64,000 bases of DNA from Litsea cubeba (taxonomy: Eukaryota > Streptophyta > Magnoliopsida > Laurales > Lauraceae): the NCBI GenBank assembly GCA_012931725.1, contig CM022951.1, positions 21,291,457 through 21,355,456 of the forward strand, read 5' to 3'. This document shows positions 33,112-43,317 of the stretch, in pieces (positions within the stretch are counted from its first letter, which is position 1; every line of letters starts with the position of its first letter). The notes under the pieces are model-generated. The model had not been told where the DNA came from and searched no databases. It saw nothing but the letters and a program-made list of their open reading frames with translations. The translations under genes were made by a program, and so were the position numbers.

Positions 33112-34589
33112 AGGACTGGAGCTGTAGTCAATCTCTTCTTCAGTTCTTGGAAACTAGCCTCACACTTGTCCGTCCAAACATATGGTGCATTCTTCCTTGT
33201 CAACTTCGTCAAAGGTGACGCAATCGACGAAAATCCTTGCACAAACCTCCGATAATATCCTGCCAATCCAAGAAAACTCCTGATCTCTGATGCATTCTTC
33301 GGTCTATCCCAATTCGTGACTGCCTCAATCTTGGACGGGTCCACTGATAATCCTTCCTTAGAGATGATATGACCCAAAAATGTGACTTGGTCCAACCAAA
33401 ATTCACACTTACTAAGTTTTGCAAACAACTGATTCTCCCTCAAAAGCTGGAGTGCTATCCTCAAATGTTCTTCGTGCTCTTCTTTGGTCTTGGAATACAC
33501 TAAAATATCATCAATAAACACCACTGTAAACTGATCCAAATACTCCGCAAATATTTTGTTCATCAATGCCATGAAAACTGCCGGTGCATTAGTCAAACCA
33601 AACGGCATTACTAGAAACTCATAGTGTCCATATCTTGTCCGAAATGCTGTTTTTGGTACATCTGAATCTCTAACTCTCAATTGATGGTAGCCTGACCTCA
33701 AATCAATCTTCGAAAAGTAAGCAGCTCCTTGCAACTGATCAAACAATTCATCTATCATTGGCAATGGATATTTGTTTTTGATGGTCACTTGGTTCAATCT
33801 TCTATAGTCAATACACATTCTCATGGAACCATCCTTCTTCTTCACAAACAAAACTGGTGCTCCCCACGGTGACACACTAGGTCTCACAAAACCTTTGTTC
33901 AAAAGTTCTTGCAATTGCATCTTCAACTCTCCCAATTCTGTCGGGGCCATTCTGTAAGGTGCGATAGATATCGGAACGGTCCCCGGTAACAACTCAATAG
34001 TGAAGTCTATCTCTCTAATGGGTGGCAATCCTGGTATCTCCTCCGGGAAAACATCCGGAAATTCACAAACAATTGGGATCTCCTCCACCCCTTGGGACCG
34101 TTTATCCTCCGTGATAAACGCCAAATAATTCTCACAACCACTTTTTATAAGCCTATCAGCCTTCAACGCTGAAATAAACCCTGCACCAGAATTACTCCTT
34201 TCTCCCTGAAACAACACCCCTGCTTGGGTCTCCTCTAACTTAAAAGTTAGGGTTTTATGGAAACAATCCATCGTAGCATGGTATCCTGCTAACCAATCCA
34301 TCCCTAGGATGACATCAAAATCCTGCATCTCTAACAAAATGAGATCTGCCGGTAATACTACTTCTCCTATCATGACTGGACAACTAGGGTAAAAAGTTCT
34401 ACAAACAACTTCCTTACCTAAAGGGGTAGTCACAGTCAGAATGAAACTCAACTCTCTAGCATGCATATCAATCAACTTAGCAAATTTTGGAGATAGGAAT
34501 GAGATTCTGCCTTGACGGTCTTCCACCAAATATCTGCTAAACCCACAAGCATAGAGGCTGCAAGCTGTACACGTTCCACACCGGTACAT
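33042..34589 (-). CDS. gypsy element 1 pol: protease remnant and reverse transcriptase
   Basis: Starts in the C-terminal part of the protease (FAKLIDMHARELSFIL, then DFDVILGMDWLAGY). The active-site Asp motif is missing because of a deletion at about 34500. RT follows intact: PYRMAPTELGELK, GFVRPSVSPWGAPVLFVKKK, CIDYRRLNQVTIKNKYPLP, FSKIDLRSGYHQLR, the catalytic VVFIDDILVYS, LGHIISKEGLSVD, SFLGLAGYYRRFVQGF. The frame is lost at about 33110, within the RT-RNase H connection, and resumes in the overlapping downstream frame. Comparison with gypsy element 2 suggests about 5 nt are missing there. Confidence 0.92.
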   Translation of the reverse strand: MYRCGTCTACSLYACGFSRYLVEDRQGRISFLSPKFAKLIDMHARELSFILTVTTPLGKEVVCRTFYPSCPVMIGEVVLPADLILLEMQDFDVILGMDWLAGYHATMDCFHKTLTFKLEETQAGVLFQGERSNSGAGFISALKADRLIKSGCENYLAFITEDKRSQGVEEIPIVCEFPDVFPEEIPGLPPIREIDFTIELLPGTVPISIAPYRMAPTELGELKMQLQELLNKGFVRPSVSPWGAPVLFVKKKDGSMRMCIDYRRLNQVTIKNKYPLPMIDELFDQLQGAAYFSKIDLRSGYHQLRVRDSDVPKTAFRTRYGHYEFLVMPFGLTNAPAVFMALMNKIFAEYLDQFTVVFIDDILVYSKTKEEHEEHLRIALQLLRENQLFAKLSKCEFWLDQVTFLGHIISKEGLSVDPSKIEAVTNWDRPKNASEIRSFLGLAGYYRRFVQGFSSIASPLTKLTRKNAPYVWTDKCEASFQELKKRLTTAPVLCHLGAAVLPFLPMLPMLDLDAC

Positions 34590-35053
34590 ATGAATATCTC
34601 AAATATGTTTTCGGTGTGTTCAAGCCAATCATCTGCTGCCATTGGATCCTCAGTCCCCAAAAATTCTTTCGGTCCTCTCTTCCTGAACCGCTCATACAAC
34701 ACATTAGGATCATTCCCTCTAATGTTTACCGGACCAGGTGGTGCAACTGGGATTGGTTCCGGTCTCCTCTCTAATATCCCCAACAATTGTGCCTGCATTT
34801 GAGCTATCTCCCTAGCATGATCCTCGTCTTTCTTAAGCATCTGTTCTTGCAATCTGGTCTGTGTCTCATATGCTTGTGCTTGGAGCCTAGCCTGATTCTC
34901 ATTGGCCTGGCGTTGTTGGTCTATCATAGCCTGCATCATCTGTTGGAATTGGTTCTGCATGTTGTTGTCTTGTGGTTCCTCTCCAATAGGCTCTGTATTC
35001 TCACTGTTACTGGCAACGTGATTACTGTTTGCAGTTCTTTTGCGAGGTGGCAT
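34472..35053 (-). pseudogene. gypsy element 1 gag, truncated
   Basis: The start is set at 35053 (MPPRKRTANSN). A Gln-rich coiled coil follows (QNQFQQMMQAMIDQQRQANE), then VLYERFRKRGPKEFLGTEDP and WLEHTENIFEI, the beginning of the retrotransposon Gag domain. The frame reaches WWKTVKA and is then fused to protease sequence at about 34500, so the rest of gag, the zinc knuckle and the protease active site are deleted. It ends out of frame at 34472. Confidence 0.88.
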
Positions 35054-35228
35054 AACGCTGCAAAACAAATTGTTAGCACATATAACCCAAGTACAGGGTG
35101 GTCACACATTGCTCACACGATTCTATCTAACGAATCCTCGCCACGTACTTAAGATTTCTAGTTTCTTTTAATTGCCTGAAACATGTCCCGCTCTGATAGC
35201 AGTCCTGTCGCGACCCCGGACCGGGACT

Positions 35229-35258
<30 letters not shown>
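35229..35258 (+). repeat. G30 homopolymer at the LTR end
   Basis: About 30 consecutive G residues, 23 bp inside the LTR edge. The other LTR has only about 8 G then 6 A at the same place. Exact length is uncertain. Confidence 0.8.
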
Positions 35259-35259
<1 letters not shown>

Positions 35260-36952
35260 AAGAGGCCGAGTCCGGGATCGGGACAAAGGTGGGGTGATGC
35301 CGCGCCACGTGCATCTCTTTGGCTAAACCGCACATGGAATTAAAAGAATATTTATCCGTGCACGTGATTTCCCACAGGGTTCCGCGGTGAGGATTATCTT
35401 TACACATCATCTCACATATAACCATATCAGACATATTTTCAAGATTGCGGAAGCGTGTAGCAAACCATGCTAATACTATCCATTCCAATCCCATGAACAA
35501 GACTGATTTATGCTTAACATAACAAGATATCAGAATGAGCAATGATCATAAGCATATTTCCCCAAAAGTAAAGTTAAGTATATTTACAAAATATCAGTTG
35601 ATTAATGCCCCCAAAATAACGGTCAACAAAGACCGTACAACCAAATGAAACCTAAAATGAAAATATCATAAGTTCCCAAAGTGTATCGTTCTCAAGGCAA
35701 GGCCGAATGTCTACATGACATCATCGGCTTGCCACTCAATCACTCGCTGCGGTTCACCGACCGCCTCCTCCGGCTCCTCCTCAAAGGCAATAAGCTCGGG
35801 ACCTGAGTACCAAAATAAATGGATCAGACACGACGGTCTGGCAGGTGGGTGAAAAGATATAACAATAATAAAACAATGATACTATGCGAGAGTTTAGAAA
35901 ACCTGCGTATAAATAATGAATTTCATAAGAGATAATGCATCATTTGTTAAATAACAACATGAACGATATAAAACAGTAGAGGTACCAAGGATAAGGAATT
36001 GTCAAGATGGCAATCCACACAAAGCTATATCCTCTCTCACCGAAGTGAAGAGAGCGCATACCCTAACAGGATCATTGACCTCAGTCACACAAGGTGAGCA
36101 GGAACAACGATAAACAGGATCATTGACCTCAGTCACACGAGGTGAGGAGGAACAACGATAAAATACAATAATATACATATATATATATACTCTGCGGGAC
36201 CACGGTAGCGAACCGGGTAAAAACTCTGCACATTCCAGACTGCAGCTGACTATCAGGAGGGGAAGGAACCCCAAGTCGGTGGATCAAACCGACGAGGTCG
36301 TCCAAGCTCAGTGGTGCCGACTCATAGGTCAAATACGATAAATCAAATCACATGCACAGTAAGAAACGGGGGTGCCAAGATGCACAAAATACACATTCAC
36401 CTCAAGTTGACATATACAGGTTAGCAGAAGCTAAGCACATCTCTTCTAGTACTCTTGAAATAGTCTAGTCGTATCATATGGGTCGAAATCCCAAAATAGA
36501 ATTTTGGTTGAAAATCAAATACAAATAGTTTTCCATACCTTTACAGGCTAACAATAGGGTTTCTAGAATTGAATCAGTGCAAATAGGGTCCCGTATGTCG
36601 GTTATGATGAAATTTTGGTACTCTTTAAGAGTTAGGGACATTCTGGGTCCTTATACACATTGGTCAATCTAGAAAGCCTCATGAAATCTCCATGATAAGT
36701 TTCCCTTTTCTTTCGGACTTCACGCAATACTTCACAAGTCCTTAAATAACAATGGGGCTCCAAACAATACCTCCCCACTACAACCCATTACAACTTACCC
36801 AATTCATTCATGGGTTTAAATGCATCATTATAGGTTCAATGCCTTCAAATAAGAAGATAAGGGATAGAGCTGAATTGGACTTGAGTATGGGCTTGGAATG
36901 AATCTGGAAAATAGTCCCACAATTCTCTTATTTTACAGTTCATCTCATTTCA

Positions 36953-37185
36953 GTCCGATCGATCGGGCTCCTTGGCCGATCGATCGGTCCCGAATTGCTT
37001 CCAGTTATTTACAGTCCGATCGATCGGACCTGATGGGCGATCGATCGGTCCTGCAAACCCTCTCAGTTATTTACAGTCCGATCGATCGGACCTGATGGGC
37101 AATCGATCGGTCCTGAAAACCCTCTCAGTTATTTACAGTCCGATCGATCGGACCTGATGGGCGATCGATCGGTCCTGTAACGAAT
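36953..37185. repeat. CCGATCGATCGG tandem array, 5' LTR copy
   Basis: Same four-unit array as at 29696-29925. One palindrome in the third unit reads CAATCGATCGG instead of CGATCGATCGG. Confidence 0.9.
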
Positions 37186-38564
37186 CTCAACCTATTTGGT
37201 TGAATTCTTCTCTTGTCCAACTCCTATCCATTTTCTTTCTTTCCCTTTCTTCCATACATATCTTCACGAATAATTGGGCTATTCCTTGACCTCATTATCT
37301 CATCAAATCATCATTCAAAATCAATAAGACTAAAACATCAAACATGATAAATCATTAAAACTATTAATGAAGACAAATCAAGATTTTTGCAGAAACCATG
37401 ATGAAACACATGAGAATCATTTCATCCACTTGCCTTGGGTCCAATGCAAATCAATTTGAGCTCTAATCACCTCTTAAGCCCACAATCAAACACCTATACA
37501 CAAAACCCCCAAATCCAAACCCTAGTTTATCAAAATCCAATTAAAACAAGATGGAATCTTCCAATAATTGAAATGGAGTTTCCCTAGGGCTAAACAAACA
37601 AGATTATAAAACTTTTAGAAAGATCACTTACAAGGAAGTTCTTCAAAAAGCAAGGTGTTGTCCAAAGGAAGTCTTGGAGTGGGCGGTTTTCTTCAAAAAT
37701 GGTGTCAAGATGAAGGCCTTGAGATGAGGAAGAAGATTGTAGCCTCTAATTTTCCATTAGCACTAGCTTAGTGGGGGATTGAAGATGAAGAAGCAAGAAA
37801 AAGGTAAGGGAAAACCCTTAGGGCTGGGATTTCTCTTCTCCTCTAGGGTTTTTGCCAGAAATGGGAAAAATGAAGAAGAAACTTTCTATATATAGTAAGT
37901 GGGAGTGGGGCCCACAACTTAAAAGACTTCTCGGGCTCAAAACATGGTTTTCGGGGCTTCAAACGAATTCGACGAAGAAGACAAAGTTGATCGGCAAAAT
38001 TTCTAGTTTCCAAAAAGTATATATTTTGCACATTTTGGTGACATTGAAATCGGTGTCCAGATTTTGGGTAAAAAGACCATTTTGCCCTCAATTAGTGAAA
38101 AATCGGGTTTAAGGTCCTCGAATGGAAACGATGTCAACATGAAAGTTGTAGGGATTAACAAGATAAATCCAATGGGGTCAAAAACACGATTTTTGGAAAT
38201 CATCGGTAAACCCCCAATCTCACACAATTCGTAACAAGAACCCCCAAAGGATCCCATAAATAAAAAGGCTCTCCAAATTCCCCAAAGCTATTATAAAAGC
38301 TATTCTAATCCCCAACTAATTCAAAAACCACTAAACACACTTAAAACTAAAACACAACTTAATCAACTCTAAACGAGGTCTCTCGGGTCGGGGTCTTACA
38401 GACCATTTTCAGGCCTTTGCCATATTTTGGTTCTACTATTGGAAAGATTCTGCAGTCTTACATCGAACCCTTCATATCAATGCTCAAGCTAATAGAATAA
38501 TGATTTAGTTAGATGGACTGGCATATCAAGACATGTCACCTATGATGCAAAAGGAGACCACAAG

Positions 38565-38880
38565 CTATGATGCGCGGATACATGTACAAGCCCAACAAAT
38601 CCGCGTCAAACCGATACGACACTCGTATTGGTACCCAATACTACACCAATACTTCTAGAGTACAAGTTCAGCATATCCTACTTACCAAGTCAATTATTTC
38701 ATATAGTTCTTTTAATTTTCTTACTTCTCCACATAAAAAAAATATATCAATGAAAATATCAATAATTCAAAAGTAATCTAAAGAAAAAATCAGGACACCC
38801 ATATCCGTGTCCTAGATTTCCAAAAGTGCAGAGTCATATCCCCGATCACTATATCTGTGTCTGTACCGTATCTGGGCATC

Positions 38881-38884
<4 letters not shown>
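38565..38884. mobile_element. longer member of the CTATGATGC MITE family
   Basis: Ends CTATGATGCGCGGATAC and GTATCTGGGCATCGTAG are inverted. The subterminal CCGTGTC words match the copies at 62045 and 23180. It is about 320 bp, longer than the others. Its right end abuts a GA repeat, so no target-site duplication can be confirmed. Confidence 0.6.

Positions 38885-38937
<53 letters not shown>
38884..38937 (+). repeat. (GA)n microsatellite
   Basis: About 26 GA repeats immediately at the right end of the MITE. Confidence 0.95.
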
Positions 38938-38941
<4 letters not shown>

Positions 38942-39849
38942 TAACAGTCCACAAAGTTTAAGCGATAGACTTTTTCTCCAATTCATGATATAAAACAGAA
39001 GGCCGTACACATTGGTTTAATAACAAACATCTCAGCTACAAATCAAACATGTGATTCACATGAACACCTCCCACAAAAACAGGAATCACATTCAAATCAC
39101 TGGCTTCATCTTTTCTTTAGTTGGGGACAATAATAAGGGACACCACCTTACACCTATTGTGCAGGAAAAGGTAACATCACTGAGGCTCAAGGGGGGCTTG
39201 GGTTTTATAACCTTTAGATACAATCTAAGGCCTTCAAAGCCCACATCGTATGGCATTTTCTCAGATATCTGGACACAATTTTGGGCACATCTTCTAGGCC
39301 TAGCTTAATAGTACTTTAAGGTCAAATGACTTCAACCATTGCCAACCCAAACCGAGTAACTCAAATTTCTGGAACTGCTCAAACACAAATAATAAAAAAA
39401 AGTAAAAAAAAAAATCACAGACCAGATTAAATGGGTTCTAGGCAAAGGATCAAAGATTGATATCTTCTTACATCATTGGAATTCAGGTGTTGGACCCTTG
39501 AATAGCTTCCAGAATTACAATATCCTCTTCCTTTTTTTAAAGGGATGATTGTGATCATTCACAAACGGAACTTTACAGTATGAGCTCTATACTGAAACAG
39601 AAAGGCCCCCAAAAAAAAGGGCAAGGCAATCAAACCTAGTAAGATGGAGCTAAAGGCCCCCAAAAAACAGGCATCAACCCGGATAAAGAAAATTAGCATT
39701 TTAACAGTCAGGAGCAATATGCAAAGAAAGTCTAGAAACCCCTCAGGCTAGCCGATCCACCTCTGAATTAGCATATTATAGAACTACAGTATCTTCTTCT
39801 CACTCCCAGATCTCACAAAGCGAGTGAAGGGCCTCACCTATATCATAAA
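38938..39849. other. no gene recognised
   Basis: AT-rich sequence with short open frames only. The block near 39600-39680 (CCCCCAAAAAA repeated) may be retroposon tail material. Confidence 0.4.
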
Positions 39850-41132
39850 TAGGACCACGGTCTAAGACACTTCCAAGCTTAGATCCCTATGGAATGAGTC
39901 CATCGTTAACCTCATCACAGCCCGCCCTTTAGGTGGCGAAGATACCATGTGTTGGGGCTTAGAGCCAGGAAGTTCCTTTTCTGTTAAAGCCTTTTATAAG
40001 GCCTAGATACCACATACATGAGACCGAATCTCCCATGGTTTCAACTATGGGAGTCGGTACTACCCTCAAAAATCAAGTTCTTAGTGTGGAAATTGTTGCA
40101 GGCATAGTTATCAAAATCCTGCGATTCATATCCCAAATCCAAAGGAAAACAATTTCTGTCCACGCAACAAATCTCATTTACAAATGAATATTAGGATTCA
40201 AGTGTGAAACTTTCGATTCGATACTCATTTCTTCAAATCTTACAATTCAACTGAGCGATAATAGCTACAACCAATAAGTTAATATTAATAATCTTTTGCC
40301 TTTTCCTTTCTTTCTTTAACTGTTTTTACTTTTAAAAGGTTATTTAGTAGTTAACGAAACCTCTTAAGAGTTTTTGCAACTTTGAGGAGGCTCTAAAGAT
40401 GAATAGAGATCAGATCATGCATTTGATTAAAGTGTTCGACTCTACGTATGGAGCTTGTCTATATCTCCTTTTTTTCATCATTTTCAATTTTTTTTCATCA
40501 TGAACACTTTCTTAACTTCAAGTAATATCATACTGTGTAAGATTGATGCTTCGTATTTTATTTTTATTATTCTATTTTGATTTAAAGATAACAAAAAATA
40601 GATATATATATGGATACCTTAAACTTATTTAACTATTTACACATCGTTTATTATATATTAATGTATGTCATGATGTTCTTGATATGATTATATGATAGAC
40701 TTATTTTTCATTGTATTTATACTGCTATGAATGGGAAAATGAATGGATTATGAATAACTATTTTTATTATTATTTTTCAATTTTATTAGAAAAATAAAAA
40801 AAATCCTACGATTCACAATGCAATTCACAATTCGATTCGATTCATCAGTATGAACGATTTGCGATACGAACCCAAATTTTCAGAACAATGGTTCTCAACC
40901 ATTTATTCCTTTCATATCACCAGCTTGCATATTCTGTCGGCAATCATCAGAAACAATGGAGCATTTGTTTTGTCACTGCCCATCCACGTAATCAGTTTGG
41001 CATAAATTCTTCCCCCAACTTCATACACCAGCCTCTCTTAACACGGTCAGGAATTGGTTTTGGCACTTGTCCATTCACTCTCACACCATAGCCCATTTCA
41101 TTTAGTATATTTGGAAATCTCATAATGCCTAC
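39850..41132 (+). pseudogene. LINE-type zf-RVT domain remnant, interrupted
   Basis: Two readable pieces of the zinc-binding reverse-transcriptase-associated domain of plant LINEs occur in order on the plus strand. First, near 39950-40105: EDTMCWGLEPGS and FSVKAFYKA, then LWESVLPSKIKFLVWKLLQA. Second, near 40900-40980: ISPACIFCRQSSETMEHLFC then HCPST. About 780 bp of foreign AT-rich sequence lies between. The second piece is cut at 41132 by the inverted-LTR composite. Stops and shifts show it is dead. Confidence 0.7.
40108..40885. mobile_element. insertion within the LINE remnant
   Basis: AT-rich, non-coding. Begins near CATAGTTATCAAAATCCTGC and ends near CGATTTGCGATACGAACCC. CGATTC words occur at both ends. 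Probably a small DNA transposon, but terminal repeats are not clear. Confidence 0.4.
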
Positions 41133-41947
41133 TGTAAGTGCAAAAAATATATCTCACAAGATTAGAGGGTTCCTAATAGGACTTATCCAAATGACTGATT
41201 GGGATTAGCTCCTTGGAACCTGAAAGGGGAGAAAGAAACGGTCAGAGGACCCTGGCTGTGGGCAGCACAGGGCTCTCCGATGCCTAAGTTAGTACAGGGA
41301 CTGAACTAAGGTTGGAGAGGAAGAGAGACAAAGTAAAGGCTCATGAAAGTATTTTTTCGCATACCTGAGTTGGAGTGAACTTCTCTATTTATAGAGGAAT
41401 TTACCAGATATTTGGTAGTGGGCCCATCGATCTGACAGGCGGAGTCTCATCAGCCCACAAAGTAATAAATGAGGGTCTATCACAGCCCACATTGCATTTA
41501 TTGATAGTCCGATCAGCCCACATAGCATTTAATGCCAGTCATGTTGGGCCTGATTCTCTCGACTTGTTGGTGGTAGAGGTCCCATCGAATCCTTTCTTGG
41601 GCCCTGCCCTAATATGGTCGTAGCCGCTGGATGCCGCCTTGTCAGAGATTTGGTGAGAGGATCGCGGACGGCTGTGATGGCACATCTGTCTCATTAGCGC
41701 ATGCCTATTTTTAGCCACGTGTCTTATAATGCGACTGGCCCGTCAATGCTTGTCTCGGCTGACAGTCTGGTGTTCCAGCCGAGATGTATGGCCGAAGTCA
41801 AGGCATATAGCCGAGGTGGAGATCTCTGGTCCCGGCTAGTATCTTGCCGTCGTTGCCAAAGCCGTGGTCAAGATGGAGACAAGGCCAATTAGCAGCTTAA
41901 TGCCGAAACCAATTTGATCTTGGAAGCTTAGGAAACACCCCCACACA
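41133..41947 (-). repeat. left LTR of the composite, minus orientation
   Basis: Reverse complement of 53876-54687 with several percent difference. TATA box TATAAATAG at 41385-41393 on the minus strand, directed out of the element. Confidence 0.85.
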
Positions 41948-41974
41948 ATTGAAAATAGGTCGGCCTGGAAGCTA

Positions 41975-43317
41975 TTGGGCCACGAGCCGAGGTATCGTGG
42001 CTACTATAAGAGGGTCGAGCCGCCGCAAGGGGAAGAGCTACAGAGAGGCCAGCCCGAGGTTGAAGTGGAAGATAGGACTATTACTGTAGCCGAGGTGGGA
42101 AATCTTCTGCAGGCTGCTCTCGTCGCCCGCCGAGTTGCATCTGGTGCCGAAGCATCTAGTTCCACCAATCCGGAAGCTGCAGACCTGATAGAGGTCGTAG
42201 AAGCTTATTCTTCCACAGACCGAGAAGAGGAGATGGAGGAAAGTCTACCCCCCTTGAAGACAAAAGATTTGACGGCCAGATTCAAAGGCAGGTCCTCTTC
42301 TTCCGTGACTCCTGTCCTCACTGCTACCCATATAGCCTCGGGTTCGGGCAGTGCCGGGGATCCCTCTGATCTCGTTATTGCACCGGGTATGGAATCTCGG
42401 CGGCAATCTCCGAGTAATACAAGGGAGGGATCTCCGCCGAGCAAGAGATCTAAGACGGGGGAACAAAGCTCCGGGGCTCGGCAGGCTTCGAAGGGCAAGG
42501 GTCCATTCGAGAAGGAGCCCCGGACCAACAGGTCTGGGCAACAGAGATCCGATCCAGTCCCGGCAACCCCCCCCCCCCCTTCTTTCCGGACCGTCTCCAT
42601 GGACACCGAGACTCGAGACCGAGCCCGGGAAACCTCTGAACGTAGAAGACCGGGTGGCCAAGAATCCTCTAGTCATAGCGGCACTTTGCAGGTCCTGCGC
42701 CCTTCCTCGGGATATGGAGAGGCTAAGGAAGGCCAACGATGAGAGTCTGTTGCTAGCGGCACTTCAGGCGGACCTACTGGTGAGTACTTGAATGATTCTG
42801 TCACAAGTGTTCTATTTTGGTTGTTCGTCTCTGACATGATTCTTCTTTTTGACAGAATGTCCAGAGGTTCCAAGTGTTTATGGACAGGAGCCATCAGAAC
42901 GCATCCAAGATTTCGAGGCTTAGCTCTGAAAAGGAAAAGCTTGGGAAGGATTTGGCGGATTGCCAAAATAAGCTGGTTGATTCGGAGAAGCTTAACGCCA
43001 ATCTTATTGCAGAGGTGGAGGTGGCGGTGACCGATTTGACAAAGCTTAGAGTTGAGACTCACGGGTTGAGGGAGGCGGCCGAAGTGAAGGCAAAGAGGGC
43101 GCTTGAGCTGGGAGGTCGAACTGGCCAAACAAAAGGCCAAGCTGGAGAAAGTGCTGAAGGAGAATGCCGACCTCAAATCTTCTCTTCGGGCTGAAGTCTA
43201 TGCAGCTTTCGAAAAAGGAGTGGATAAGGCAATGGAGGATTATGAGAAGCAGGTGGATGAAATAAGCTCTCTCTTGTTTGAGCAAGGATGCCGGGCTGCG
43301 CTGAAAGAATCGGGGAT
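41975..43317 (+). pseudogene. C-terminal part of a Transposase_28-type accessory ORF
   Basis: Begins 28 bp inside the left LTR, mid-protein. The first open part (to about 42700) is acidic, Ser- and Arg-rich and low in structure (VEPPQGEELQRGQPEVE, GSPPSKRSKTGEQSSGA). A shift near 42700 leads to DMERLRKANDESLLLAALQA, then a typical intron (GTGAGT at 42780, acceptor TTTTTGACAG at 42847-42856), then a coiled coil (SSEKEKLGKDLADCQNKLVD; after another shift near 43110, VELAKQKAKLEKVLKENADL and KGVDKAMEDYEKQVDEISS). It stops at the GGGAT target site of gypsy element 2 and resumes at 52722 (TDDHPINQNLPKY) to about 52890. The layout matches the coiled-coil C-terminal half of plant accessory ORFs. Not functional. 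Confidence 0.6.

Larger units (their letters stand above)
27972..38400 (-). mobile_element. Ty3/gypsy LTR retrotransposon 1, young but internally deleted
   Basis: LTRs at 27972-31144 (3' LTR, 3.17 kb) and 35206-38400 (5' LTR, 3.2 kb), each with TGT...ACA ends. Flanked by the 5-bp duplication GACCA (27967-27971 and 38401-38405). By eye the LTRs differ at roughly two dozen bases, below 1%, so the insertion is recent. Next to the 5' LTR is a primer-site-like CTATCAGAGCGGG on the minus strand. AAGGGGTGGAGGA just inside 31145 is the polypurine tract. The internal part is only 4.06 kb and encodes gag (truncated) and pol. Confidence 0.95.
35206..38400 (-). repeat. 5' LTR of gypsy element 1
   Basis: The promoter-bearing LTR for the minus-strand element, with TATA at 37886-37895. 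It differs from the other LTR in a long G run at its end and about two dozen single bases. Confidence 0.95.

Noticed and set aside
39595..39680. Possible gene fragment between CCCCCAAAAAA repeats
   Set aside because: Looks like retroposon tail or simple repeat. No reading frame of note.
42205..43176. Long minus-strand frames opposite the accessory ORF fragment
   Set aside because: GC-rich shadows of the plus-strand coding sequence.
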